Assembly: GCF_003473485.1 (NCBI RefSeq)
Contig: NC_053046.1
Span: 40,819,832 to 40,883,831 of the forward strand
Source: Medicago truncatula
Lineage: Eukaryota > Streptophyta > Magnoliopsida > Fabales > Fabaceae
DNA: 64,000 nucleotides
Reading direction: 5' to 3'
The notes below the pieces were generated by a model. The model was not told the DNA's origin, did no database searches, and saw only the letters and a program-made list of their open reading frames with translations. How positions within the stretch are numbered: position 1 is the stretch's first letter; every line of letters begins with the position of its first letter. Both the position numbers and the translations under genes were made by a program. Positions 38,641 to 49,617 of the stretch are shown in pieces.

Positions 38641-38782
38641 TACTTGGTTGCAGCCGATCCCTCCAACTAAGTAATTGTATCATCCGAATCTAGTTTAGTA
38701 ATAAAATTGAATTACCATGCATGCTATTAAATTTATTTCAGTTACCCTTTTTTTCCTTTCAAATAACTTAACATTTTTAAGA

Positions 38783-38863
38783 TGAATAAGTGAGTTATCT
38801 GGAGTTCGAACCTCAGTTCTTACATATATAATGCAACGTCTCAACCAATTGAGTTAAACTCAC
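38783..38863 (-). repeat. tRNA-derived SINE-like fragment
   Basis: The minus strand reads TTTAACTCAATTGGTTGAGA (A-box-like), then GAGGTTCGAACTCC (B-box-like) about 40 nt later. The pol III internal promoter layout without a foldable cloverleaf suggests a SINE head rather than a tRNA gene. Confidence 0.45.
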
Positions 38864-39367
38864 AATTTTAGTGTGTGAACTTATTTAAAAATAGATACAA
38901 TGTGTTGTACAATTTCGAATGAAAAACTCACGCTAATAGACCGTGTAGTTAAATATTTTAATAAATCAATGGACGTCAGCTATATAATAATAATAAGAGT
39001 AATAATAACTCCATCATTTAAAACGTTAGTCGCTAATTTTGAAAAATAAAATAAAAAATTACGTTCAATGAATTATTTAAAACTTTGTTTCTTTCAAATT
39101 TGTTTTTTTTATAACACTAGTTTTTTAAAACTTAATTAGTCTGTGCACATGTTTTTTAAAACTAGTTATATAACACTAGTTTTTTTTAAAACTTTATAGT
39201 CCAGTCAAGTAAAGGCTTCTTGTGATGATGTGTGATGTTAGCATCTCCACAAAATATATTATCTTGACATTACTACAATATTCCCTCGTTGTTCACGAGT
39301 TAATTACGATCTAACTATGAAACTTCCTCACTCTCACTCTCACTCACTCTCTTATTCTTTGTCTGTC

Positions 39368-39375
39368 TATAAATA
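39368..39375 (+). promoter_or_regulatory. TATA box of HMGR
   Basis: TATAAATA lies 119 bp upstream of the ATG at 39494, preceded by a CT-rich tract (CACTCTCACTCTCACTCACT region, 39330-39352). Confidence 0.65.
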
Positions 39376-39493
39376 ACATTCTAAATCTTGGCTTTCTTTT
39401 TCAAGTTTCAAACCAATTACCAATCAATCTCCCTGAACTCCTTTCTTTCTTTTCATTTTCTGGATTTCAAATCCTTCACTTAACAAGAGAGAA

Positions 39494-41370
39494 ATGGAAG
39501 TTCAACGCCAAATATATTCTGATCCCTCCAGCAAAACAAAGAAGAACCAAAAGCAGCAGAATTCACTGTCACAAACTTCTTCACTTTACTTAACAAACAC
39601 TTTTTTCTTCGGTCTCTTCTTCTCCGTCGCATACTTTCTTCTTAACCGGTGGCGTGAAAAGATCCGAACCTCTACACCTCTCCATGTCCTCACAATCTCC
39701 GAGATTCTTGCTCTAGTTTCCCTCATTGCTTGCCTTATCTACCTTACGGCTTTCTTTGGCGTTGCCTTCATCCTTCATTACGATGAAGAAGAAGATGAAG
39801 TTGCTGACATTGCTGCGAAAACCACCAAAGTCATGCCAAATCTACCGGAGGAAATCCTTGTCCAAAAAGTTTTGTCCATGGAAGATGAGGAGGTTGTTGG
39901 TGCAGTGGTGTCTGGATCAATTCCATCTTACTCGCTTGAATCGAAGCTTGGAGATTGCCGACGTGCTGCTGTGATTAGGAACCAAGCTGTGGAGAGAGTT
40001 ACTGGAAGGTCACTTGAAGGTTTACCAATGGAAGGTTTTGATTATGATTCTATATTAGGACAATGTTGCGAGATGCCAATAGGGTTTGTTCAGATTCCGG
40101 TGGGTGTTGCCGGTCCTTTGTTGCTCGATGGTAAAGAATACACCGTGCCAATGGCAACCACTGAAGGTTGTTTAGTTGCAAGTACCAACAGAGGTTGTAA
40201 AGCTATTTATGTTTCTGGTGGTGCTTCGGCAGTTGTCCTTCGTGATGGAATGACCAGAGCTCCTGTCGTAAGATTCAACTCCGCTAAAAGAGCTTCTCAG
40301 TTGAAATTCTTTTTGGAAGATCCTCTAAATTTTGATTCCATCTCTCATACATTCAACAAGTAAGTATTTTTGAATTTTGAATTTTGAATTTTTGTTGAAA
40401 TGACTCATTTGGATAATTAATTGATTTTGTTTTGGATATATATTTAGGTCAAGTAGATTTGCAAGATTACAAAATATTAAAGCTACTATAGCAGGAAAGA
40501 ATTTATACACTAGATTCACTTGTTCAACCGGTGATGCAATGGGGATGAACATGGTATCAAAAGGTGTACAAAACGTACTTGATTTTCTTCAAACTGATTT
40601 TCCTGATATGGATGTTATTGGTATATCTGGAAATTTTTGTTCGGACAAGAAAGCTGCGGCGGTGAATTGGATTGAAGGGAGAGGGAAATCAGTGGTTTGT
40701 GAGGCTGTAATTAAGGAAGAGGTGGTGAAGAAAGTGTTGAAGACTAGCGTGGAGTCTTTGGTTGAGCTTAACATGCTTAAAAATCTTACTGGTTCAGCCA
40801 TGGCTGGTGCTCTTGGTGGCTTCAATGCACATGCTAGTAATATTGTTTCAGCAGTTTACTTGGCAACAGGTCAAGATCCTGCTCAAAATGTTGAGAGTTC
40901 TCATTGTATGACCATGATGGAAGCTGTTAATGATGGCAAGGACCTTCATATCTCAGTCACTATGCCTTCCATTGAGGTATAATTACTTGTTTTAATCTTT
41001 ATTATTGGTTTGGTTATTGCATTACTTATCTCTAATTCTCAAGAATATTACTACTATAGTAAAAAAAAAAAAAAAAAAGGCATTGATTTTGTGTATGATT
41101 TATTTACATAATATTTTAATAATGCAGGTGGGTACAGTTGGAGGGGGTACACAACTTGCATCTCAATCAGCTTGTCTTAATTTACTTGGAGTTAAGGGAG
41201 CTAGTAAAGAGAGTCCAGGAGCAAACTCTAGGCAATTGGCAACTATAGTAGCTGGTTCAGTCCTTGCAGGAGAGCTTTCACTCATGTCTGCAATTGCAGC
41301 TGGTCAACTTGTTAAAAGCCACATGAAATACAACAGATCTAATAAAGATGTCACCAAAGTTGCTTCATGA
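39494..41370 (+). CDS. HMGR: 3-hydroxy-3-methylglutaryl-CoA reductase
   Basis: Exons 39494-40359, 40448-40976 and 41128-41370 give 545 residues. The enzyme reduces HMG-CoA to mevalonate with NADPH, the committed step of the cytosolic isoprenoid pathway, and is anchored in the ER. Two membrane segments are visible at about 31-50 and 69-94. An acidic linker ([11 protein letters not shown]) follows, then the catalytic domain with [30 protein letters not shown] (catalytic Glu224), DAMGMNM, the lysine motif [28 protein letters not shown] and the terminal catalytic His in [12 protein letters not shown]. The serine in that last motif matches the kinase site known in Arabidopsis HMGR1. [11 protein letters not shown] has Ala where Pro is common. 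There are only two introns, whereas I recall three in typical plant HMGR genes. Which of the several legume HMGR paralogues this is cannot be decided here. Confidence 0.95.
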
Positions 41371-42811
41371 GATAAATAACCTTTGCATGTATCATCAAGA
41401 ATAATATTTCAAAAGGGCATTAGTTGATGTTATTGATAATGATGGGTGCACAGCCTGCAAACAAAACTTCATCCATGTATATGGTCCATGCCATGGGATC
41501 ATATCTATCTCAAGTTGTACAGAAGCAGTTAAATGAGATTTATTTTGTATTTTTCTTCTTCTTTAGTGCTGTAGTATGTCTCAATTCCCATCCAAAGCTT
41601 AAAGATGTGGTGTACTATTTTAATATGAGATTTTTCTTTTCTTTTTATTTAATTTTCAATTTTTATTGCTTATAATTGTTATTTACCTCCTTTCGTTTTG
41701 ATTGTCATTTTAGATTTATTTATACATATAAGAAGATCAATAATTTTTTGTACCAAAAAACGAAGATCTATAAATTTTACTATTTGTGATGGAATTATTT
41801 CTCTTTTTTCTATAAGACTCTTGACTATTTATAGTGTATCTCATTTTCTTTATTTTTTGTCTTCAATAAATACTAAAATGTATTATTGATAATATAATAA
41901 CAAATATTAGTACATTTTAACTTTGAAAACAACAAGCAAATAAGAGCAAAAGTTTTCTAAACAAAACGACAAATAAAAAGAAAATGAGGGAGTATGTGCT
42001 AAGTTGTGTTTTTGTAATTTTAAAATGCCAAACATATATTTTAGTGGGATATTTTGAAAATAAACACGATACCAAAGTGAAATGTATACAACCGTTAAAA
42101 GTACACTAAGCAAAAATTAAGCATATTGCCTAAATTATCTAGCATAACTAATAAACTGGTTCATTCATATCAACAAGAATTGAGTGTAGATTTTTACTTC
42201 ACTGCATACGAGTCTTGGTTGAGACAAATGTATACATTTGATGTTTGATGTATCTCACTGAAAAACAAAAATAGAAAAAAAATGACACTTGGATTAATAC
42301 GACACTTTTAGATAAATGATGCTGACAATTTAAAACTAATAAGAGGTAATTGTGGTGCTCGTAAGTATGAGCAGAGTTAAGATGATGTGGTTGGAGGCAC
42401 TGATAGAGAATATGTTTTGTAGATAGATATGAGGTGCTATGCTTGTTTTTGGCAATGTAAATTTTGATTGGTTTCTAACAATGTATTTAAAGAATATGGT
42501 GATGAGGATGCTAGATTTTAGTTATATTTTTGGGCATAAGTGGTTTATTAATTATTATTTGTGAGGATGTTTGATGTGGAACATGCTTATCTTGTGTTAG
42601 ATAAACATTTTTCAATATTTTATATGTTTAACTTAAACTTTAACGGATAAGGAAAATATGATGTTTATATTTGTCGTATTCATACGTTTAATATATTGTA
42701 GTCGTTTGATTGAGCTTGTGTAATTCGTATTTTAATATAAACTATTTGATTTCGATCAAAGGACTATTAAAGCGCAATTGTGACAAACTATTCGAACTTA
42801 ATAATTATTTT
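41371..42811. other. HMGR 3' flank and intergenic sequence
   Basis: AT-rich. The first 200-250 bases are presumably 3' UTR. No ORF, RNA gene or bordered repeat is recognisable. Confidence 0.5.
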
Positions 42812-42819
42812 TATAAATA
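42812..42819 (+). promoter_or_regulatory. Candidate TATA box of HPPD copy 3
   Basis: TATAAATA lies 215 bp upstream of the ATG at 43027. If it is used, the transcript would also include the in-frame ATG at 42904. No better TATA box is seen closer to 43027. Confidence 0.4.
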
Positions 42820-43026
42820 AGACCTAATAAAGTAATATTTATTCTAGAGATTGCAATTGTCATTGCCATTCTTATTTGAAGTTTACTAACTTAGGTTGCT
42901 TTAATGAAAGTTGAGTGTGGAGGATGTTTTTCCAATTCAATATTTCTAAAAACATTCCAACAAACTATAGAAAGTCGTGTTTTTCTTCTCCACTTCCCAT
43001 ATTTTTTTATTTGTTGTCTATATCCT

Positions 43027-46000
43027 ATGAAATTATCATCATCTTCACCATTTTTTCCTTCATCCTCATCCATCCACTCTCACACACCATTTCTCCCACG
43101 CAACACACAAAACTCCAACCACGCCGCCACTCCATTACTCTCATCCAATCACATTCCTCCACGTTTCACATCCCCTCAACATAAAAACACCAACACTCTT
43201 ACAAATTCGAACAACAACACCAAGACAAACACTAAAACAACAATCTCCATGGCCATCGAAACAGAAACCCAAACCCAAACCCAAACCGGGTTCAAATTAG
43301 TTGGCTTCAAGAACTTCGTCAGAGCCAACCCAAAATCAGACCGGTTCAATGTAAAACGCTTCCACCACGTCGAGTTCTGGTGCACCGACGCAACAAACAC
43401 CGCACGCCGCTTCTCTCACGGACTCGGAATGCCGATTGTCGCTAAATCCGACCTCTCCACCGGAAACCTAACTCACGCTTCTTATCTCCTCCGCTCCGGC
43501 GACCTCAACTTCCTCTTCTCCGCCGCATATTCCCCTTCCATTTCTCTCTCCTCACCTTCCTCAACCGCCGCAATCCCCACTTTCTCCGCTTCCACTTGCT
43601 TCTCCTTCTCCGCTTCCCACGGCCTCGCCGTCCGTGCTGTTGCTGTTGAAGTCGAAGACGCTGAAGTCGCTTTCACCACCAGCGTAAACCTCGGTGCAAT
43701 TCCATCGTCTCCTCCGGTTATCCTCGAAAATAACGTCAAACTCGCGGAAGTTCATCTCTACGGCGACGTTGTTCTACGTTACGTCAGTTACAACGACCTG
43801 AACCCGAACCAGAATCCGAACCTGTTCTTCCTCCCTGGTTTCGAACGTGTATCAGATGAATCTTCTAATTCATCGTTAGATTTTGGAATCCGAAGACTAG
43901 ACCATGCCGTCGGAAATGTACCGGAGCTTTCATCAGCGGTGAAATACGTGAAACAATTCACCGGTTTTCATGAATTTGCTGAGTTCACAGCGGAAGACGT
44001 TGGAACGAGTGAGAGTGGATTAAACTCAGTGGTGTTAGCGAATAATGAAGAAACGGTTTTGCTTCCGATGAATGAACCTGTTTACGGAACAAAGAGAAAG
44101 AGTCAAATAGAAACGTATTTGGAACACAATGAAGGTGCTGGGTTACAGCATTTGGCGTTGATGTCAGCGGATATATTTAGGACACTGAGGGAAATGAGAA
44201 AGAGAAGTGGTGTTGGTGGGTTTGAGTTTATGCCTTCTCCTCCAGTGACTTATTATCGTAATTTGAAGAATCGCGTTGGCGATGTTTTGAGTGATGAACA
44301 GATTAAGGAGTGTGAAGAGCTTGGGATTCTGGTTGATAGAGATGATCAGGGTACTCTGCTTCAGATTTTTACCAAGCCTATTGGTGATAGGTATGTATAT
44401 GCTCTTTTAGAATCATATCATGTAATTACATTTCATTTTGTTGCCTTGATTTCATTATTAGCATAGCAACTAGACTATAGTCAAGTGGTTAGAGTTATGT
44501 GGTTAATAAGCTTCAGATAAGTTAGAATCGAATCGATATGAGCACTTGGGCTTGATTATGCCTAGAACAATCATTGACTAGGTTTTACTTACCTCTATCC
44601 CCCGAACTCCGGATTATGACTATAGCAACTTATCCCATTATTATTTGTTTGGTTTGGGGTCCGGGTTCCTTTGCAGCACTTCAACTGAGCCGTTGAATAC
44701 AATACTGCACCTGAATCCAACGACTTTGCAACAGCTGCATTGGCGTCGTGTAAAATTTTCAATAGTTGATTTAACGCATGCTAAAACCCTCGTCCTTTTT
44801 CCTTCTCTTAAATTACACGTGATTTACACAATGATGATTCTCATCACTTAGGATGACATGAGCTATGAGGATTCTCATCACTTAAATAAGTAGTTGGGGT
44901 TCCAAATCTGATTCTTGTGCATGTAGTGCCTAGTTAAGAGCAGAAAACCGCTGCAGTGCCTTCAAATTCTTTGAATAGAATAATCTCTTGCTTACTGATG
45001 GAAATCATAGGCCAAAATAATGTTACACATGATTTGTGTTAACTGATTTACCACGTTTGTGGACTATTTTGATCAAACTTCTATTTTATCATGTTCAGTT
45101 AGGGATCAAAGACACTACTATAACCATTCTTATGCATGATCAGACTCTTAGCATTACTAGAACCATTTTTGTGCATGATCAGAATCTTAGCTTTTTTCCT
45201 GAAATAATGAAAGTGTAGCTAAGTAACCTCAGAAATTGACCCCTACCCTACCTAGCCACAAATAGACCTGAACAGGATTGTACTAAACCTGCTTGGTGTG
45301 TGGCTCTGGTTGACTTGAAACTGGTGCTATGATCGACTTAAAATTGGTTCATCATATAGTAATGATCGATAATGTTCAAAGGGAGTATTGGTAAATATTG
45401 TTTACAATTTGATTAACATTTCTTTCCCTTTAAAAAAAGTGCTAACATGAAAGATTCTCCCTACATAATTTTCGAAGAACGTCAGAACAGGTAGGAGTAG
45501 TTTAGTAATCAACCAAGCATATAGGAATAAGGAATTGAATTGCTTGATTTATCATTTATTTTGGTTTGATGCTTTCGTGTACTTGAGTAGTAAAAATGCT
45601 CCTTGAATTGACAGCAAGTTTATGGGAACAAATTCATTGTGACGCAATTACTGATCTTGACCTTCAATCTAAATAAATGATTGAGATCGTTTGAAATTGA
45701 TTTAGCAAATGTGTAATCTAAGTCATTAGATCTCAAATCACATGGCTGAAGCTGATTACTGCGTAAAACTACGTGATACTTTTACAGCAATCCAAATCCC
45801 TATATTATATATCGAGAATGTTTTTACTTAGTCCCTCTCACCCTGTTTATTTCTTAGACCATCGATTTGATAGTGTGTTGTGTCAGTGTGTTTAAGCCTC
45901 TTGCCTTGTATAATGGGGGAGTTATGATTAGTTAAATATCGTTGGCGTTGATTTGCTACTTGTGTAAAATGTGCAGGCCAACCATATTTATAGAGATAAT

Positions 46001-46148
46001 TCAGAGAGTTGGATGCATGCTCAAGGACGAAGAAGGGAAGGAGTATCAAAAGGGAGGATGTGGGGGCTTTGGAAAAGGAAACTTCTCGGAGCTTTTCAAA
46101 TCCATTGAAGAGTATGAGAAGACTTTGGAAACTAGAAGAACTGCATGA
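43027..46148 (+). CDS. HPPD: 4-hydroxyphenylpyruvate dioxygenase with plastid-type leader (HPPD copy 3)
   Basis: Exon 1 (43027-44390) and exon 2 (45977-46148) are joined at AG|G over a 1,586-bp intron. From MKLSSSS the product is 511 residues. From the inner Met at 43249 (MAIETETQ) it is 437, the usual cytosolic length. The 74-residue extension is rich in Ser, Thr, Asn and Pro and has no Asp or Glu, as expected of a chloroplast transit peptide. Fe ligands counted from the inner Met are His219 (LDHAVGN), His301 (GLQHLAL) and Glu387 (FIEIIQR). GGCGGFGKGNFSELF and KTLETRRTA are intact. The frame stays open up to an ATG at 42904, but that extra stretch (IESRVFLLHFPYFFICCLYP) is hydrophobic and not transit-like. 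Two start sites giving plastid and cytosolic forms are possible, as reported for soybean. The gene is intact and inverted relative to the other two HPPD loci. Confidence 0.93.
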
Positions 46149-46771
46149 TCCTCGTTCTGATCTTTTGTGGTGCTCCTACTTTTCCAGCAAGTCATTTGTT
46201 TACTGTAATGCTTTTCTTTGACCTAGTGGATGGTGGGAGTTTAGAGACCTTGGAACTAGGATGTTGATGTTGTTCTGTTATACTGAGCCAACTATATGTA
46301 AATCATCACGTGTAAACGGACAATAATAAGTGCTTTAAATTTTACTGCAAGTTTTAGTTAGAAAACATACTTTAAACTCAGTAAGCATTATCTTTCCAAA
46401 AGTATATATGAAGAACTGGTCCATTGCTTTTTTTGGCAGTCAATATTACGACTTTAATTTTACAACACTTTTCTTAAATTTTAATCCATGAAGTTATTAG
46501 ATATTAAGAATGAAGACAGTGTATAAAAAATATATCAGAAATAACAAAAACATAAAGTTATGTTGGTTTAATTGTCTGTAGTTCAATGAACCTACTGACA
46601 TCAAACAACAATTGTAACTAAACTTCTAGGTAATATAAAATCGATTCTCTATTGATCATCAATTAAAAAACAATTAGCCATGGATTTTGGACAATTTTTC
46701 TTTAAAATAAAATCGACTCTGTATTGAGTGTATCAATTAAAAAACAAATGGGTGAAAGCAAAATCAAAAAA
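46149..46771. other. HPPD copy 3 3' flank
   Basis: The first 200 bp (GGTGCTCCTACTTTTCCAGC onward) are similar, inverted, to the 3' flank of HPPD copy 2 at about 3660-3860, so the duplication extended past the stop codon. The rest is AT-rich with nothing recognised. Confidence 0.6.
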
Positions 46772-46843
46772 TTCCATTGCCGGGAATCGAACCCGGGTCT
46801 CCTGGGTGAAAGCCAGATATCCTAACCGCTGGACGACAATGGA
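46772..46843 (-). tRNA. trnE-UUC: tRNA-Glu (UUC)
   Basis: A 72-nt cloverleaf on the minus strand. The acceptor stem TCCATTG pairs with CAATGGA and has discriminator A. The D arm contains GTCCAGCGGTTAGGAT. The anticodon arm CTGGCTTTCACCCAG places TTC in the loop, and the T arm is CCCGGGTTCGATTCCCGG. A and B boxes are intact and a T6 run follows the 3' end as pol III terminator. No intron and no encoded CCA, as usual for nuclear tRNA genes. Confidence 0.96.
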
Positions 46844-47486
46844 AAGTTGTGACAATAATTGACGACGATTCAACTATATATAATATTCGTATTAAAAAGG
46901 TTTTCTTAGACCTAAAAAAGTTTTGCTTCTTTTTTTTCGTTAAATAAAAAAGAACTAAGTGAAATCCATTTGCACATGAGAAATTAAGCTAAAAGCCCTC
47001 AAAATAATAGGGTACCTCTCACAAACTTATAGACAAAGAAAATGATGTTTAAGTATATTTATTGGTAATTTATTCCTTTAAGTTTATAGGAGATTGACTT
47101 TCTTCTATCGATTTATGAAAATATATTTGCTTATTCTGATTAATGCATACAAAATCTTATACACGTTAAATGAAAAAGAGAGAAAGTCCAATAGAGCAAT
47201 ATTTTACTAAAGTTATATTTTTTTTGGATGCGTGTCACTAATTAAGGTTGACATTCATAAAGTAAAGAATGTGAACTATAATTAAATAATGCAATTAGAA
47301 AAAAGCACACACTCCTTTCCTTCATCACATATGGGCATTGTGCTTACTGAAAATAAAACCACTCAAGCATGCTAATGAATGATTCCAACTTCACGCCACA
47401 AAAGAACAGATTAGTTTAATTTAATTTCATCCAACAAGTGAATAGCAAGTATATATATAACTTAGTATACATATATGCATATGCTC

Positions 47487-47494
47487 TATATAAA
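47487..47494 (+). promoter_or_regulatory. TATA box of SAUR copy 1
   Basis: TATATAAA 53 bp upstream of the ATG at 47540 predicts a very short leader. The same box and spacing occur before the second SAUR (52933). Confidence 0.7.
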
Positions 47495-47539
47495 GCAAAA
47501 GCCAAAGAGAAGAATCAATATTTGAATTAGAGAGAAGAT

Positions 47540-47752
47540 ATGAAACAAAGTAACAAAGGGCATGTTCCGGTGCTAGTAAGCAAAGGAGGAGAAGATATGG
47601 AGAGGATTTGGGTGAGCATCAAAGTGATTCATCATCCAAAAATTGTTGAATTCTTAGAACAATCTGCTAAAGAGTATGGATACCAACAAGGTGTGCTTAG
47701 AATCATATGTGATGTTGACGACTTTAAAGACATTCTTGCTAACATCTCCTAA
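47540..47752 (+). CDS. SAUR (small auxin-up RNA) protein, shorter copy
   Basis: An intronless gene of 70 residues. It carries the SAUR core GHVPVLVS...ERIWVSIKVIHHPKIVEFLEQSAKEYGYQQGVLRI. SAUR proteins promote cell expansion, many by inhibiting PP2C-D phosphatases and so activating plasma-membrane proton pumps; that is family knowledge. The promoter, leader and coding sequence are closely similar to those of the gene at 52991. This copy ends right after ILANIS, 13 residues before the paralogue. It also has ICDVDDFKD where the paralogue has IRRDIEIFKV, and it lacks the Glu run. It is probably functional. Confidence 0.85.
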   Translation: MKQSNKGHVPVLVSKGGEDMERIWVSIKVIHHPKIVEFLEQSAKEYGYQQGVLRIICDVDDFKDILANIS

Positions 47753-48032
47753 TCTTTCGACAAAAAGAAAAAGAGTTGGCACCTCACCAGATGCTTTGCC
47801 TTGGTTGAGTAATTTTTTCATTTTTATTCTTTGGTTTTCCCTATGTTCAATATACTAAGATTACTTTATTCGAAGCACTTTCAGATCGTCTCTTCCAACT
47901 AATCGAATTTGAAAATTAGTTCGTTATATTGTTGGAATCTAGTTTATTTTGCTAGACCAACATCACCAATACAATTTTATTTTTTATAAGAGGGATCGTC
48001 TCGGTTGAGTATTAAAACTCACATGTAATCTC

Positions 48033-48168
48033 CGTGAGCATAGCTCAATTGGTATGAACATGCATTGTTATATGTAGGGGTCAGGATTTAAACCCCGGAC
48101 ATCCCACTTATTCACCTTAAAAAAGGTGAATTCTAACCACTAGATTACTTAAAAAAAAAAAAAAAAAA
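48033..48168 (+). mobile_element. tRNA-derived SINE
   Basis: GAGCATAGCTCAATTGGTA is an A-box head and GGATTTAAACCCC a B box about 45 nt later. The unit ends in an 18-base A run at 48151-48168. Its layout is that of a pol III SINE. No target duplication was found with confidence. Confidence 0.6.
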
Positions 48169-48203
48169 CTCAATAAAATATACGATTAGTCTATATTTTT
48201 AGT

Positions 48204-49609
48204 CAGCGGCGAAGCTAGCAATAATTCTATGAGGTGGCCACACAAAAATTAGTCTATATTTTTACTGCGGCGAAGCTAGCAGTAAAATATACTTAAAGAT
48301 TTTTTTTTAAACTAAACTAACCCAGTAGGCAACAAAAATTCACAATAATTATTACTTATATAAAATGTTCTTCATAAAATATACACTTGATTCAACAAGA
48401 ACGGATTATACCAAAAAATATGGCAATAAACTATTTTGTACCAAAAAAGCCACAGTAGAATAGCGGATTGTACCAAGAAGCTTTAAAACAACGAGGATGA
48501 TCATCATTTGATAAAGGATATGTTATAAGAATAGGTTGGCATGGCCCACGTCTAAGATAGGCACGGCGAATTTCATCTCTTTGATTTACAGGAAAGTCCC
48601 AAATCATCGGTCGCAATCCTGGATCTACTTCAATTTGAGAACAACTCATTTCTTTCTTCATGACGAAGTCTTTGGTGTTTTGGCTCAGATTGTTCTTGTT
48701 CTTGAGGTGAAACATTGAGGTTGGATGCTTTAATTGGAGAGGAACTACTTGCAGCATTTGTATCCACTCTTTTAAAGAATGTGTCAATAGTTTTCATTTT
48801 ACTCATACCTAAAATAATAAATCAAATAAACATAAGAATTTTTGTTGTTTAAGTCAAATGTTACAAAAAAAAAAAAAAAAAAAAAAAGAACTAGAACTAT
48901 ACGGTATTATTGTTAACCTAATTTGTTTTTCCTAACCCAAAACTAATTTTTTATGAAATTGCTTAACTAAAACATAAAAAGGTACAAAAATATAGTAACC
49001 ATAAAAACTAACCAAAGTTTTAACAGCTTGTAGTGCTATCTCATATCATATATGCTAAATTCTAAAGCAAAACATTAAAAATTGGTTTCAAATTAAATAA
49101 GATTATTGTGAATTGAGATCAATCGAATCTAATTATGTTGCTTGATGTTAGTTGTTGATGTTTAGGTCACCATGTCGTTTGTGGCTCTTCTCTTCCATTC
49201 CATGTATTGTGTAACTGTATTGTGATTGTGAAAAGTGAAAAGTGAAAAGTGAAAAGTTAAAAAGTCATCCTTGTTTTATTAATTGTGTGGTGCTGGTGGG
49301 CTGAGAGTTTGTGGGTCTACAATTGTATTACTTTATTTGTTAAATAAATCAAATATTGTTATTATTTATTATTTATCTTTTTTTGGTGTTAATCTTTCGG
49401 TTCCTATACGACATTATCAAATATTTGAAGTTCGATCGGAAGTTAAATAAAAATAGAAAAAATTATTTCACTTAAAATTAAACTTGGGGTAGCTAAATAT
49501 ATATTATTAGAGGATAGCTAAATATAAAAATATACCTACTCGCTCAAATTTTTTTTTTTTTTTTTGGGTAGCAAGGGCTACCCCTCCCTTGTTCTACCAT
49601 CCGCCCCTG
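48204..49609 (-). mobile_element. Internally deleted hAT element with 8-bp target duplication
   Basis: The perfect 8-bp duplication TTTTTAGT flanks it (48196-48203 and 49610-49617). The ends are CAGCGGCGAAGCTAGC and the complement of TACCATCCGCCCCTG. It is 1,406 bp. It carries the start of a transposase reading leftwards (next entry) and a GAAAAGT heptamer repeat near 49229-49256. Most of the transposase, including the catalytic and dimerisation parts, is gone. Confidence 0.85.
48431..48806 (-). pseudogene. hAT transposase N-terminus (TTF/ZMYM1-type) remnant
   Basis: From ATG 48806 the frame reads MSKMKTIDTFFKR onward to HQRLRHEERNE and a stop. One base over, the match continues as VDPGLRPMIWDFPVNQRDEI, RRAYLRRGPCQPI and FKASWYN to a stop at 48431. 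The DPGLRPxIWxxxxNxRDEIRRAYxxxGPxQP block is the conserved start of plant TTF-type zinc-finger (ZMYM1-like) hAT transposases. A frameshift and truncation make it inactive. It is internal to the bordered hAT element. Confidence 0.8.
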
Positions 49610-49617
49610 TTTTTAGT

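Noticed and set aside
42904..43026. N-terminal extension of HPPD copy 3 from ATG 42904
   Set aside because: In frame, but the 41 residues are hydrophobic and unlike a transit peptide. The next ATG starts a typical acid-free Ser/Thr-rich leader. Kept only as an alternative start.
43482..43739. Antisense open frames across HPPD exon 1 (also 6139-6408)
   Set aside because: Shadows of the GC-rich HPPD coding exon in other frames. They have no promoter or family match.
44470..44530. tRNA-like A-box phrase in the HPPD copy 3 intron
   Set aside because: TAGTCAAGTGGTTAGAG resembles an A box but has no B box at the right distance and no cloverleaf.
39494..46148. HMGR-HPPD as a metabolic gene cluster
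   Set aside because: Two neighbouring genes of general metabolism do not make a cluster, and there are no tailoring enzymes nearby. Reported only as a low-interest observation.
48431..48787. Stand-alone gene for a 118-residue protein
   Set aside because: Recognised as a frameshifted piece of hAT transposase inside an element with an 8-bp target duplication.
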